From Datnioides undecimradiatus (lineage: Eukaryota > Chordata > Actinopteri > Lobotiformes > Datnioididae), in NCBI GenBank assembly GCA_008933995.1, contig WARS01000016.1, forward strand, positions 9,379,848-9,443,847: a stretch of 64,000 nucleotides of DNA, read 5' to 3'. The notes under the pieces were generated by a model. The model was given only the letters and a program-made list of their open reading frames with translations, was not told the DNA's origin and did no database searches. Shown here in pieces: positions 52,716-61,749 of the stretch (positions are counted from its first letter, which is position 1; each line of letters starts with the position of its first letter). The translations under genes were made by a program, and so were the position numbers.

Positions 52716-53115
52716 GAGTCGACAGCCATGCTGGCAGCTCTGTTAGGCTAGTTAAATGTTAGTCCCAGCATACAAACATGCTCATAATAATGGTACTACC
52801 GTAATGATGAAAGCCAGAGACAATGTTTACCGTGCTACCTTGATTGTGTAGAGTGTTAGCATGCTAACATTTGCTACCTGTTACGAAACATAAAGCACAG
52901 CTGAGGATAAGGGAATGTCGTTAGTTTTTATTTGGTAACCACTGTGTTGGACACATCAAGATTCTGATCTGATGTTTAGATTAGAGGAAAAGTTAAGTGA
53001 TCAAGATGTTATACTGCACAGTTTATTGTACCTAATTTAAGGGTTATTAATTCAATTGTTGTTGAGACGCATTGCTCGAAATTACATATGTGGCCCCCCA
53101 TGTTGACTTTATATG
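52716..53115 (+). repeat. Percomorph dispersed repeat (gttagcatgctaacat type)
   Basis: In order, the segment shows agccatgctggcagctctgt, acatgctcataataatg, aatgtttaccgtgctacctt, gtgttagcatgctaacattt, aagcacagctgagg, gggaatgtcgttagttttta, aggaaaagttaagtgatcaa and caattgttgttgagacgcat. I know this order from a very abundant short repeat of percomorph fish genomes; its class is unclear to me (no transposase, no obvious inverted ends here). The copy is moderately diverged. It is the best single clue to the host lineage. Confidence 0.7.
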
Positions 53116-53274
53116 ATTTTTTTCTTAATCTGTTCTGTAGATTTTGAGATCAAAGCAATGGGCCAACTATATTTTATAATTTGAACGTCATAGTCAAAAG
53201 AGACTGGCGTTCCCTGTAGTAGCAAGATGGAGAGCTTCATGAAGAAAGTGGCAGGCTTTTAATGATAGACTGCG

Positions 53275-53423
53275 TGTCAGGGTTTTGATGTTGAGTTCTT
53301 CTTCTTTTGTTATTTCCTGTTTTATTTTGAAAAGTTTTTCCCTTGTGTGTTTTTGTCTACTTGTTTCCTTACCTTGATTAGTCCATTGGTTTCACCTGTG
53401 TCTCGTTTTGCTGCTCTCCCCTG
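53275..53423 (+). repeat. Left LTR portion
   Basis: About 149 bp that match the first 150 bp of the right LTR almost perfectly, starting tgtcagggttttgatg. It passes straight into the GC-rich interior. Confidence 0.9.
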
Positions 53424-53670
53424 GGGGCCAGCAGCATTGGCCCTGCTGGCAGCCTTAAACCCAGTGTCCGGCCTGCTAGCATCAGCCCTGCTAGCAGTCT
53501 CCAATCCAGTGTCTGGCCTGCTAGCATTGGTCCTGCTAGCAGCCTGCCTCACAGTTTCTGGCCTGCTAGCCGCTACTGCTGGCTCCCCGGCCCTCCAGTG
53601 CCTTGGCAGCCCTGCGAGCCCGCGCCTCAGCAGCCCTGCAAGCCAGCACCTCAAGTGCATATCACCCCAC

Positions 53671-53871
53671 TGGACGCCATTCCTGCTCTGGCGTCGGGGG
53701 TCCTGGCGGACGCCATTCCTGTTCCAGCGTCGGGGGTCCCGGTGGACACCACTCCTGTTCAGGCACCTGCTCCTCGTCTCCAGTCGGCGTCCCGGCCGGC
53801 ACCTGCTCCTCGTCTCCAGTCGGCGTCCCGGCCGACACCTGCTCCTCGTCTCCAGTCGGCGTCCCAGCCGA
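53671..53871 (+). repeat. Tandem 36 bp repeats
   Basis: Units of 36 bp (12 codons) begin at 53671, 53707 and 53743, of the type ggacgccattcctg ... gcgtcgggggtcc. Three closely similar units at 53764, 53800 and 53836 follow, built on acctgctcctcgtctccagt. The last three are almost identical, so they expanded recently. Confidence 0.9.
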
Positions 53872-53919
53872 CTCCAGCACCTCGTCTCCTGTTGACAGTA
53901 CATTCAATGCCTGCTCCAC

Positions 53920-54555
53920 GTGCCCAGTCGGGGACGGCGGCCCGTCCAACTCAAGTTGCTAGTGTTTCCAGTACTTCCATTGCCTCTAGTGTTTCCAGAG
54001 CCCCTAGTGTTCCTAGTGTTCCTAGTGCCCCTAGTGTTCCTAGTGCCCCTAGTGTTCCAAGTGCCCCAAGTGCCCCTAGTGCTTCAAGTGTCCAGTCGGG
54101 GGCGGCAGCCCGTCCGACTCAAGTTGCTAGTGTTTCCAGTGTCCCCAGTGCTCCCCTTGCTCCAAGTGTCCCTAGTGCTCCAAGTGTCCCTAGTGCTCCA
54201 AGTGTCCCTAGTGCTCCAAGTGTCCCAAGTGCCCCTAGTGCTCCAAGTGCCCCTAGTGCTCCAAGTGTCCAGTCGGGGGCGGCAGCCCATCCGACTCAAG
54301 TTGCTAGTGTTTCCAGTGTCCCCGGTGCTCCCCTTGCTCCAAGTGTCCCTAGTGCTCCCTGTGTCCCTAGTGCTCTAAGTGCCCCTAGTGCCCCCCTTGC
54401 TCCCAGTGCCCCTAGTGCCCCCCTTGCTCCCAGCGCTCCTAGTGCCCCTAGTGCCCTTAGCGCTCCTAGTGCCCTTAGCGCTCCCAGTGCCCCTAGTGCC
54501 CCTAGTGCCCTTAGCGCTCCCAGTGCCCCTAGTGCCCTTAGCGCTCCCAGTGCCC
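53920..54555 (+). repeat. 9 bp minisatellite with a 168/177 bp higher-order period
   Basis: The basic unit is cctagtgcc and its variants (Pro-Ser-Ala or Pro-Ser-Val). Superimposed are three copies of a marker segment starting gtgyccagtcgggg at 53920, 54088 and 54265, spaced 168 and 177 bp apart. All periods are multiples of three. Confidence 0.9.
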
Positions 54556-54563
54556 GGTCAGCA

Positions 54564-54731
54564 CCTCCAGAGAGGTTAGGTTTTCGCCGCCGTCCTCCTG
54601 CCCGACCTCCGGAGAGGCTCTGTCTACGTCGCTGGCCTCCTGCCCATCCTCCCGAGGAGTCATGTCCTCGTCGTCGCCCTCCTGCCCGGCCTCCGGAGAG
54701 GCTCCTTCTTCGTCATCGCCCTCCGGCCCGG
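54564..54731 (+). repeat. Four tandem 42 bp repeats
   Basis: Units begin at 54564, 54606, 54648 and 54690, each starting cctcc and containing gcctcctgccc or a variant. They are 14 codons long and read as RPPERL-like Arg/Pro-rich text, with moderate divergence between units. Confidence 0.9.
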
Positions 54732-54883
54732 CCTCCGGACCAATTCAGCTTCAGTCATTGCTCCACGTCACAGTCTGTCGCCCTGATTTTTCTGGACTGT
54801 CAGTCCCCTCTCCTGACCCCCTCCACCTACCCTGCTTCATGGACTTGCTTTTGATTGATAGGGACATCTGGGATCTGTCCCTT

Positions 54884-54893
54884 GAGGGGGGGG
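54884..54893 (+). other. Polypurine tract of the LTR element
   Basis: gaggggggg lies a few bases before the right LTR, where plus-strand DNA synthesis is primed in LTR retroelements. Confidence 0.7.
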
Positions 54894-54896
54894 TTC

Positions 54897-55392
54897 TGTC
54901 AGGGTTTTGATGTTGAGTTCTTCTTCTTTTGTTATTTCCTGTTTTATTTTGAAAAGTTTTTCCCTTGTGTGTTTTTGTCTACTTGTTTCCTTACCTTGAT
55001 TAGTCCATTGGTTTCACCTGTGTCTCGTTTTTGCTGCTCTCCCCTGTCTATTTAAGTTATGCCATTGCCTTTGTTCTCTGTCGCTGCATTGTCAAGTTAG
55101 AGTCTAAGTTCTTGCCATGTTTGCATCCATGTCCCTGCCATGTCTCCATGTATTTATGTCTTTTCCCCTTGAGATCATTTTTTGAGTCTGGATTTCTAGT
55201 TTTCGCATTTTTGGTTTTTGGAGTTTTATTTACCACGCCTTGTTCGGACTGACTTCCTGGATTTTTGACCCTGCCTGCCTTGACCATCCGTACGCCTAAG
55301 CCCATAAAATAAACTGTTTAAAAGATCTTTTTGTATCCTTGCCCCTGCCTGCATCTGGGTCCTGCTCTCCCCTCGTAACCCAAGACCTGACA
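54897..55392 (+). repeat. Right LTR (496 bp)
   Basis: It starts TGTCAGG and ends CCTGACA. A TATA-like tatttaag lies at 55049-55056 and an AATAAA signal at 55308-55313, giving the expected promoter-then-poly(A) order inside an LTR. It appears complete. Confidence 0.85.
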
Positions 55393-55397
55393 TTGCG

Positions 55398-56399
55398 TAG
55401 ATAGCAGCAGGAATGACGCAGGGGAAAAAATTATTTCCATATAAATAGACATAATTCTTTAGGCATGAATTGAACAGGTGAAATGATGAGCATCATCGAT
55501 GTTGAGCTTGTTCTACTCACTGCAAAATGTAATAATTACACAGGGTAGAAAATGCCAATTGCAGGAATTACAATTTTTTGTGGCAAAGGAGAAACAGAAA
55601 ATGTCAGTGTTTCAATGCAGTTATTCTCCTGCCGAAAACAGCAGCCACATGTGTTGTGCTTACTGCCTCTGAAAAAGGAATAATTCTTATTTGTATACGG
55701 CATGATTTTCCCATTTGTGTTTATCAGGCATGCTAATGCTAACACATGTGTGACAGTGTAAAATGAGGCTAGGGATAGTTAGTGTACAATTTATTCTTGG
55801 TACTTAGCCGACATCAGAGGTGTGGATTCAACAGTCTCGACACAAAATTAATACAAACATAATGATAAATATGAACTCCTTTTTAAGTAGTTTTCAAAAA
55901 TCCCATTACAACAGACTATAATACAAAATTATAACCCTTTCAATACAAGTATCTGTGCGGCTCAACTCAGCACATAAACATTACCAAAATGCTATGCAAA
56001 GTTACTTAGAATGCTACTTTCTTAAACGAACAACTTAATTGTTAAATTTTTATTTGAAATACAATATTCTTTAAATCATTTTGTAGTGACACCAGTGTAT
56101 TAGCACAAACATTTTTGCATTTTATACAGTTTGTCAGAAATAGGCAAGTAATATTGATCAACTGATTACAAGTGTGCTGTAACCTATAAAACTATTTTTT
56201 TACAGAGCAACTCTAAAAATATTAAAATGTTTGACAGATTTCCAATAAATTAATATCAATTGGAAACTATCATAAATAAGATAAAGATAAATGTTAATAC
56301 ATTGAATTAAGTTGAAAAGCAAAATAAATGTATAGGCCAAGTCTGCCAGTATTTTTGCAAAAATGTTAAATTGCAGTATCAATTTAAATGCCTTTTGAC
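55398..56399. other. Unassigned AT-rich sequence
   Basis: No gene, RNA or mobile element recognised between the LTR element and the hAT fossil. Confidence 0.45.
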
Positions 56400-57735
56400 C
56401 CTTTCAGTGAATCTGCTCACTGCCCAGTGCACAGGTAGTTGTAGGTTCTTGGGGAGGGAACGATATGATCCACGTGTTCTGCTTGTGAGTGTTTCTTTTT
56501 GCAGTCTCCTCTCCACTCTTGTCTCTCCTCAGCCCACATAGGCAGCCCTGAGTTTTACTGTACCTTCAATGAAAGGATTTTCCTGCAGATTCAGGAGTAG
56601 CAATAAGGCCTTTCTTTTGGGAGCAGAGGGGCAGGTAGGCTTATTGTCCTCCACAGGCAGCATTTCTTTCTCCAGAGTTCCTGTTCCCCAGGCACTTAAT
56701 CTGTTTCTTGACCCTCATTCCTTTTTTGAACAAAAAGAGTAGTATTAAACCAGCAGTTAGCACTTTCTCAGGCAAAGTAGCAGCTCACATCTATATCTGA
56801 GTTATCAGTCTAACAAAATCTTTATTCATTGTAGCTGGATTTTATTGAAATGACAATGCTATGTTTGTTTTATTTTTATATGTTTTACATTAAATTACCT
56901 CAAAAATGTAGCCTCAGTAATCTTTCTGTATATCTTCAGTCATTGTCTTCTGATGAATGACAGCTTTTTAAAAGGTTGATCCTGGAAGGAGGCTGTATGA
57001 AGGATATTCTTCACTGCCTCACTGTTGTACCTTTAAAGAGATCTGCTTCGATGGCATGTTTGATCTCTTGGATCATCTGGTCTGTCATGTTCTGGAGGAG
57101 TCGTGCATTTAGCGGAGCAATGAGGACACAGTTGGACAAGCATTTCGATTGCTCTCCTCTGACATCAATGTCGTGGCATCCTTCATTGACTTTAATACCT
57201 TCACAGTGTCCATTGCTTTTGTCACATCTGTTTCATTGAGAGTTTGAAGGTCAGACTCTCCTGTTCTGCTGTCCTAAAAACCTCTCCACCATGTCATATT
57301 CACTGTTCCACCTGATCAGTGTCAGGTTTCAGTTTAAGACTTGGTTGGCAAAGAAGTTGTTGTTTAATTTTATATGGTGATTTGCAATAGTGCTGTGGTG
57401 AAAGAATGTTAATATCCAACATTCTCTGCCTTGAAACCTTAAGACTTACAACAGGGTGATCACAAGTATCTTCTCTGCTTCTCATACATCTATTTGTTTT
57501 CTTCTCTTTTCTTTCCCGTCTATATTTTTGCTTGGCACCAGAATTAGGGAGAAACATTTATACTTGCTCATTTATATTATACTATACTCATATTTAATAC
57601 AGTCGGACCACAAACTTGACAGAGCGCCCACAATTCTTGACTTGCTCCAAGTGCAAATTGCTCAAATTAATTGTATTACCAAAGCTTTTAACCCTTGCGA
57701 GACATATTTTACACATATTGTAAGTCTTGTCTAGT
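56400..57735 (-). pseudogene. Decayed hAT transposase (ZBED1-like)
   Basis: Read on the minus strand, pieces follow the order of a ZBED1-like hAT enzyme. A BED-finger-like CKICLARVKSFGNTINLSNL lies near 57710-57650. LTFFHHSTIANHHIK then KIKQQLLCQPSLKLKPD lie near 57410-57320 (family: TFFHRSTTASHxLKxKQQLL..HKLK). YDMVERFL lies near 57298, VKVLKSMKDATTLMSEE near 57200, then LNARLLQNMTDQMIQEIKHA near 57100, RYNSEAVKNILHTASF near 57000 and APKRKALL near 56620. The normal length is about 600-700 residues (2 kb); about 1.3 kb remains, with the first catalytic region lost and several internal stops, shifts and deletions. The lower boundary is uncertain and no terminal repeats were found. Old and inactive. 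Confidence 0.8.
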
Positions 57736-60700
57736 TCATGCTTCTAAATCCATAAGAAAGGTAAATCCATAAGATATGTCAGCTTTTAAGATATGTGCAT
57801 TTTTTTATCACTTGCTACTGACCTCTTCCACTCTCCAATCTATCTCCCAACATATAAATGTAATGAAAGCCTTTAATAGCCAAATGTTTACCCACAAGTC
57901 AATGGAAGAGAGAGACGTTGTGTCTGGGTGTAACTTTTCAACGTTATTGTCCAGTTGAGGCTAGAAAATCAACAATCAGGCTAGGCTATAATTTTGTGCT
58001 GCAAACTCATGATTATGTTCTATAACCGCGCTGATGCAGAATCTTCCATGTCTGCATCACAATGAATGGAAAAATATTGCCTATTTCATTATGGTTAGAA
58101 AGTAGCAAGAGAACTTGGGTGATTAAAAAAAAGACCCAATAATGAACCATATCAGATGAATGAAAAAGTTATGCCATGCACAGGTGAATTTGACATAGTT
58201 GTATTACATTGACTAATTTAACTTTTGGCTGTATCCCAATCATTGAAATGTTCAGGGTTATTTTTTTATTTTTTTTATTTTATTTTATTTTATTTTTGTT
58301 CTGTAATTGTGTATTTGAACAGTTTTCAATAATAAATCAAGTGACAATTTTCCCATCATCCATAAGCTGTCCTACAAAACATACATGAGGTGCAAATTCC
58401 CAAATGCTACAAAGCGCTTTCTTCATTCTGTATAAGAACACGGGTGAATTGTCACCAATTATGTGTAGATTACAAGGTTTCCTGCATGCCTTTAGGAGAG
58501 GCATGCACTGATTGAAACGCCTACCTTGCTTTGCCAAGGTTTTCACCTAATTGAATGCATGGATGGCTGGAGAAATTGATTAAGTTTTGAGGAATACCAA
58601 GTATACATAAGCTCATGAAAATTATAAATTTATCCTATGGAATCCCAAGCAAATTATTTTCAAAGTGTGATTAATGGTGTCTGTCAAACACACACTTTCT
58701 CTCTCCCCCTCTCTCAGTCTCTCTTCCTCACACACACACATACACGCACACAAGAAAAATCAATTCCTGGCTACAGGGCAAATGCTTAACACAATACAAG
58801 GTGGAAGGTTAATGTACAGAAATTGTTCTTTTACTAGACTCCATATTTAACATTAGCCTGAAACCTTCGATCTTCCACTGCTATTTCCAATAATGATAAT
58901 GATATTAGTTTTTTTGTTCAGCTGTCATTCTGAAGAATATGAACAGTCATTCTTTTTTATGTCCAAATAGCGTCTTAAATAGTATAATTTAGTATAATTT
59001 AATAGTATAATTTACAAATCAAAAAAGATGAAATTGTAATTTGAACATGCATTATTCAGAGTTTTCTTGAAAATGTTAACAAGTAAAGTTTTAAAGTGGT
59101 GTAGAGTTCACCTCATATAATCTGTCAGCATGTTTAATAAGATGTACATACGTGATGTTATTTTTGTTTTTCTGCTGTCTGGGTAATATGCTCTCTGCAC
59201 TGTTGTAATATATTAATTGCTAAATGAGCAGCTCAGTCTCTTAATAGAAAATGTAAACATTGACTATAACAACTCTACTTTCTGGTTGAAAAGAATACAA
59301 CTAACTGCATCAATCCTATGAAGTTCTGAAAATTCATGGTAAATCAGGTTTATTATTATGTAGAGCCAACCTACAGCCATGAATGTTCAATCATAAAAAA
59401 TAATCATAATTTTAGAATGTGCAATGCAAGGTTGAGAGGGAGGATAGTTTGATGACTTTGAGCAAGGGAATGTCTGTGGACCTGATTAAGCAAATCATAA
59501 GAAGGCAGCTTGTCCTCAAACTTTGTCAGACTCTGGCAGACTGTTTCCTGACTGTATTGTCCAATTAATGAATGTTTGATGCATTATCCTCTATTTCATT
59601 GTAGCTGATGTGCTGCCATTTCTAACCAGGGGCTTTCCATGCTCAGATTTATATATTAGTCTCTTGCCTGCTCCAGACATGAAGTCCCCAGACTCCACAA
59701 CACTCAGATTTAGAGTGAGAGCTTTCGTTCTTTATTTTCTTCCACCAGTGTTATTGCCCCACCAGAGCCAGTTTTGCTAAATTGGAAATTCACTTGAGTT
59801 ACTACAGTGTATGAGCAAAGGCACGTCTTGTACTTTACAGAAAATGCATGGCTGGAGCTGTTAAAGGCAGAACGGGGGGAAATGTTAAATTGGCTGTTAT
59901 TGATTTGTGAAACCGGATTTCTGCAACATTTCATCGAAAAGGTTCTTCTAGACATTTTTGCCTGTTTCTGATGCACTTTATTGTCCATCACAGAAAACAA
60001 ACCCATGGGAAATTATTTATTTATGTAGAAGTGAGACATTTACTGTAGATGGTGTTCTTTTACAGATATATCCGATCACTGTTCAGCCAGGAGATTCAGT
60101 GTCTTGGTCTCAAGGACAACTTGACAGCACAAGTGACTGTGGTTTTGAACTTTTACCCCTCCGGTATAGGATTACCACTCTAAATAAAGTGCCAACTAGT
60201 GTCGATTAACTGATATTCTGTACAGCACAGCTCAGAGTTTGTTGTCGTTTGATGCATTAAAGTGGTAATGAACTGTTATCTTTCTGCTCTCTTTTCGCAC
60301 ATATAACAGGAGGGCATGTCTCCATCTGCCATGCCATCTACTCCACTATATCAACTTTATCTGTCCTCAATATTCATCAGAATCACTCCACTGACAAATA
60401 CAAGACTTAAGAGGTATTCGGGCAAAATGCTGTAACATATTTGTGCTCATGATGTAATTGCTCACTCAACATTACTGCCCAGCCAATATATTGATCAACC
60501 AGTTTTTTGGTTAGTATTCACCTGTCGCAGACATATTGGTATCATATATGTATTGTTTGTGATATTTGCCAAGGTGCTGAAAGTCGGTGCAGTGTGTACA
60601 GTAGATATTCATAAGTAAAGCCCAGTTTGGAGAAGGTAAATAAGTACCTGTGAAGAAGGCTTGATTAGAACAGCAGCAAAAAGAATCAGTTTAACTTTAC

Positions 60701-60857
60701 ACTGTATTTAAAAAAATATATTTACATATATATTATATATATTTACATTTATTTATATTTATTTTTAGTATTGCAGACGGACAGCGATTTTCAGTGGCAA
60801 ACTGAAGCTGTTATATCACTTTCTTCAGATCCAACTTTGACTACTTTGACAAAAATA
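57736..60857. other. Unassigned AT-rich sequence with simple repeats
   Basis: No gene recognised. It includes a (TTTTA)n-like tract (58261-58298) and a mixed CT/CA tract (about 58692-58752). Confidence 0.45.
58261..58298. repeat. (TTTTA)n tract
   Basis: T-rich run with regular single A residues about every five bases. A simple repeat. Confidence 0.9.
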
Positions 60858-60865
60858 GTAATTTT

Positions 60866-61741
60866 TAGGGGTGGGACTCAATAAAAAAAAATAATCTAAT
60901 TAATTAGAGGCTTTGTAATTAATTAATCTCGATTAATCACATTTTAATCGCATAACAATATTTGCCCCAAAAAGCAACATTTTTTAATTTAAATAGATTT
61001 TAGTGGACGACTGAATCAAATAATAGACACAGACATGAATATTGTAAACTCAAACTCTTTTAATGTCTGGAAAAATGCATTTAATTGCATTTCAATTTAA
61101 AACAGTAGAAAAAGAAATAGGAAATATCCCTGGCCAAAACTGAACAGACCTAAACTTAAAGTGCCATTTTAAGTACTTTAAGTACTTTTTCAGAACAGTA
61201 TTGACTTTAAATGGTAAAAAAAAACCTCAAAACAATTCAACATAAAGTGCAATTTCTACTTCTTTCTTCTTCAGGCTTAAATTTCCTGTAAACTTCTTTC
61301 TTCTTCAGGCTTAAATTTCCTTTAAACTCCAAGTACCCTTACAAATTATTTTGTACATTAGGCTATAACACTTAGTAATTTCATTGATTTAGTCATTTGA
61401 TCGAGTTTGGGCTGGCGACACCTCGTTAGTTCTCGGACCAGGACTGCTAGCACTAACAGCTCCGGCGGTTTCTGTGCTTGCTGCAACATGCTTTGCATTT
61501 AGACGGTACCACAGGGTTGAAGTGCATCAGTCCGCGCTTTCATCCGATTCCTCCTTTTGGGTAGCCATTAGCCGAGCTCTGACGTGTGCATCAGTGTAAT
61601 CGGTGTACTTGGAAATCATGCACTGACAAACGTTCCGCGTTGTTTGGAATGCAAACTGCGATTAAATGTGTTAATTTTTTTAACGCATTAATTTTTTTGT
61701 AATTAATTAATTGTAATTAACGCGTTAAAGTCCCACCACTA
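60866..61741. mobile_element. hAT-like non-autonomous transposon, complete
   Basis: The ends read taggggtgggact and, as the reverse complement of the other side, tagtggtgggact: a 13 bp inverted repeat with one mismatch. A perfect 8 bp target duplication, gtaatttt, flanks it (60858-60865 and 61742-61749), the hallmark of hAT insertions. Just inside both ends are AT-rich inverted blocks made of taattaattaa and attaatcgc/gattaatc motifs, able to pair as a long stem. The 876 bp interior has no transposase frame. A 34 bp tandem duplication (61258-61291 and 61292-61325) lies within it. Confidence 0.88.
61258..61325. repeat. 34 bp tandem duplication inside the hAT-like element
   Basis: Two adjacent copies of acttctttcttcttcaggc + ttaaatttcct, differing at one base. 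It marks a slippage duplication within this element or its parent. Confidence 0.9.
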
Positions 61742-61749
61742 GTAATTTT

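Larger units (their letters stand above)
53424..54896 (+). other. Interior of the LTR element: GC-rich Pro/Ala/Ser repeat array
   Basis: The composition changes sharply here from the AT-rich surroundings to GC-rich with many CpGs. A frame rich in Pro, Ala and Ser is open over 53598-54854, but the tandem repeats leave several other frames open too, so openness alone is weak evidence of a protein. No enzyme domain or membrane segment is seen. Fish gypsy-type elements often carry variable Pro-rich sequence before the 3' LTR (from memory), and this looks like that part. It could instead be a captured low-complexity sequence. Confidence 0.6.
53275..55392 (+). mobile_element. Young but broken LTR retrotransposon, Ty3/gypsy-like
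   Basis: The element starts TGTCAGG and ends CCTGACA. It is flanked by ctgcg (53270-53274) and ttgcg (55393-55397), a 5 bp target duplication with one difference. A left LTR portion (53275-53423) and a full right LTR (54897-55392) are nearly identical over the roughly 149 bp they share, so the insertion is recent on an evolutionary scale. A polypurine tract precedes the right LTR. The interior is a GC-rich tandem array. No gag, protease, reverse transcriptase or integrase is recognisable, so this copy is broken or non-autonomous and lacks most of an active element. The gypsy assignment is inferred from the LTR style and the 5 bp duplication. Confidence 0.85.

Noticed and set aside
53270-53274. 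4 bp target duplication tgcg for the LTR element
   Set aside because: It would require an extra T after the right LTR's CA end; a 5 bp duplication with one difference fits the termini better.
53322-53903. 193-codon open frame on the minus strand with Arg-rich repeats
   Set aside because: It is the antisense of the 36 bp repeats and runs into the LTR; tandem repeats with multiple-of-three periods leave several frames open.
54084-54299. Minus-strand frame with Thr-Trp-Ser repeats
   Set aside because: Antisense reading of the 9 bp minisatellite.
57790-57960. Possible hAT piece resembling the TTDxWTS region, upstream of the BED-like motif on the minus strand
   Set aside because: Its position is out of order for a hAT enzyme, since it precedes the BED finger, and the match is weak.
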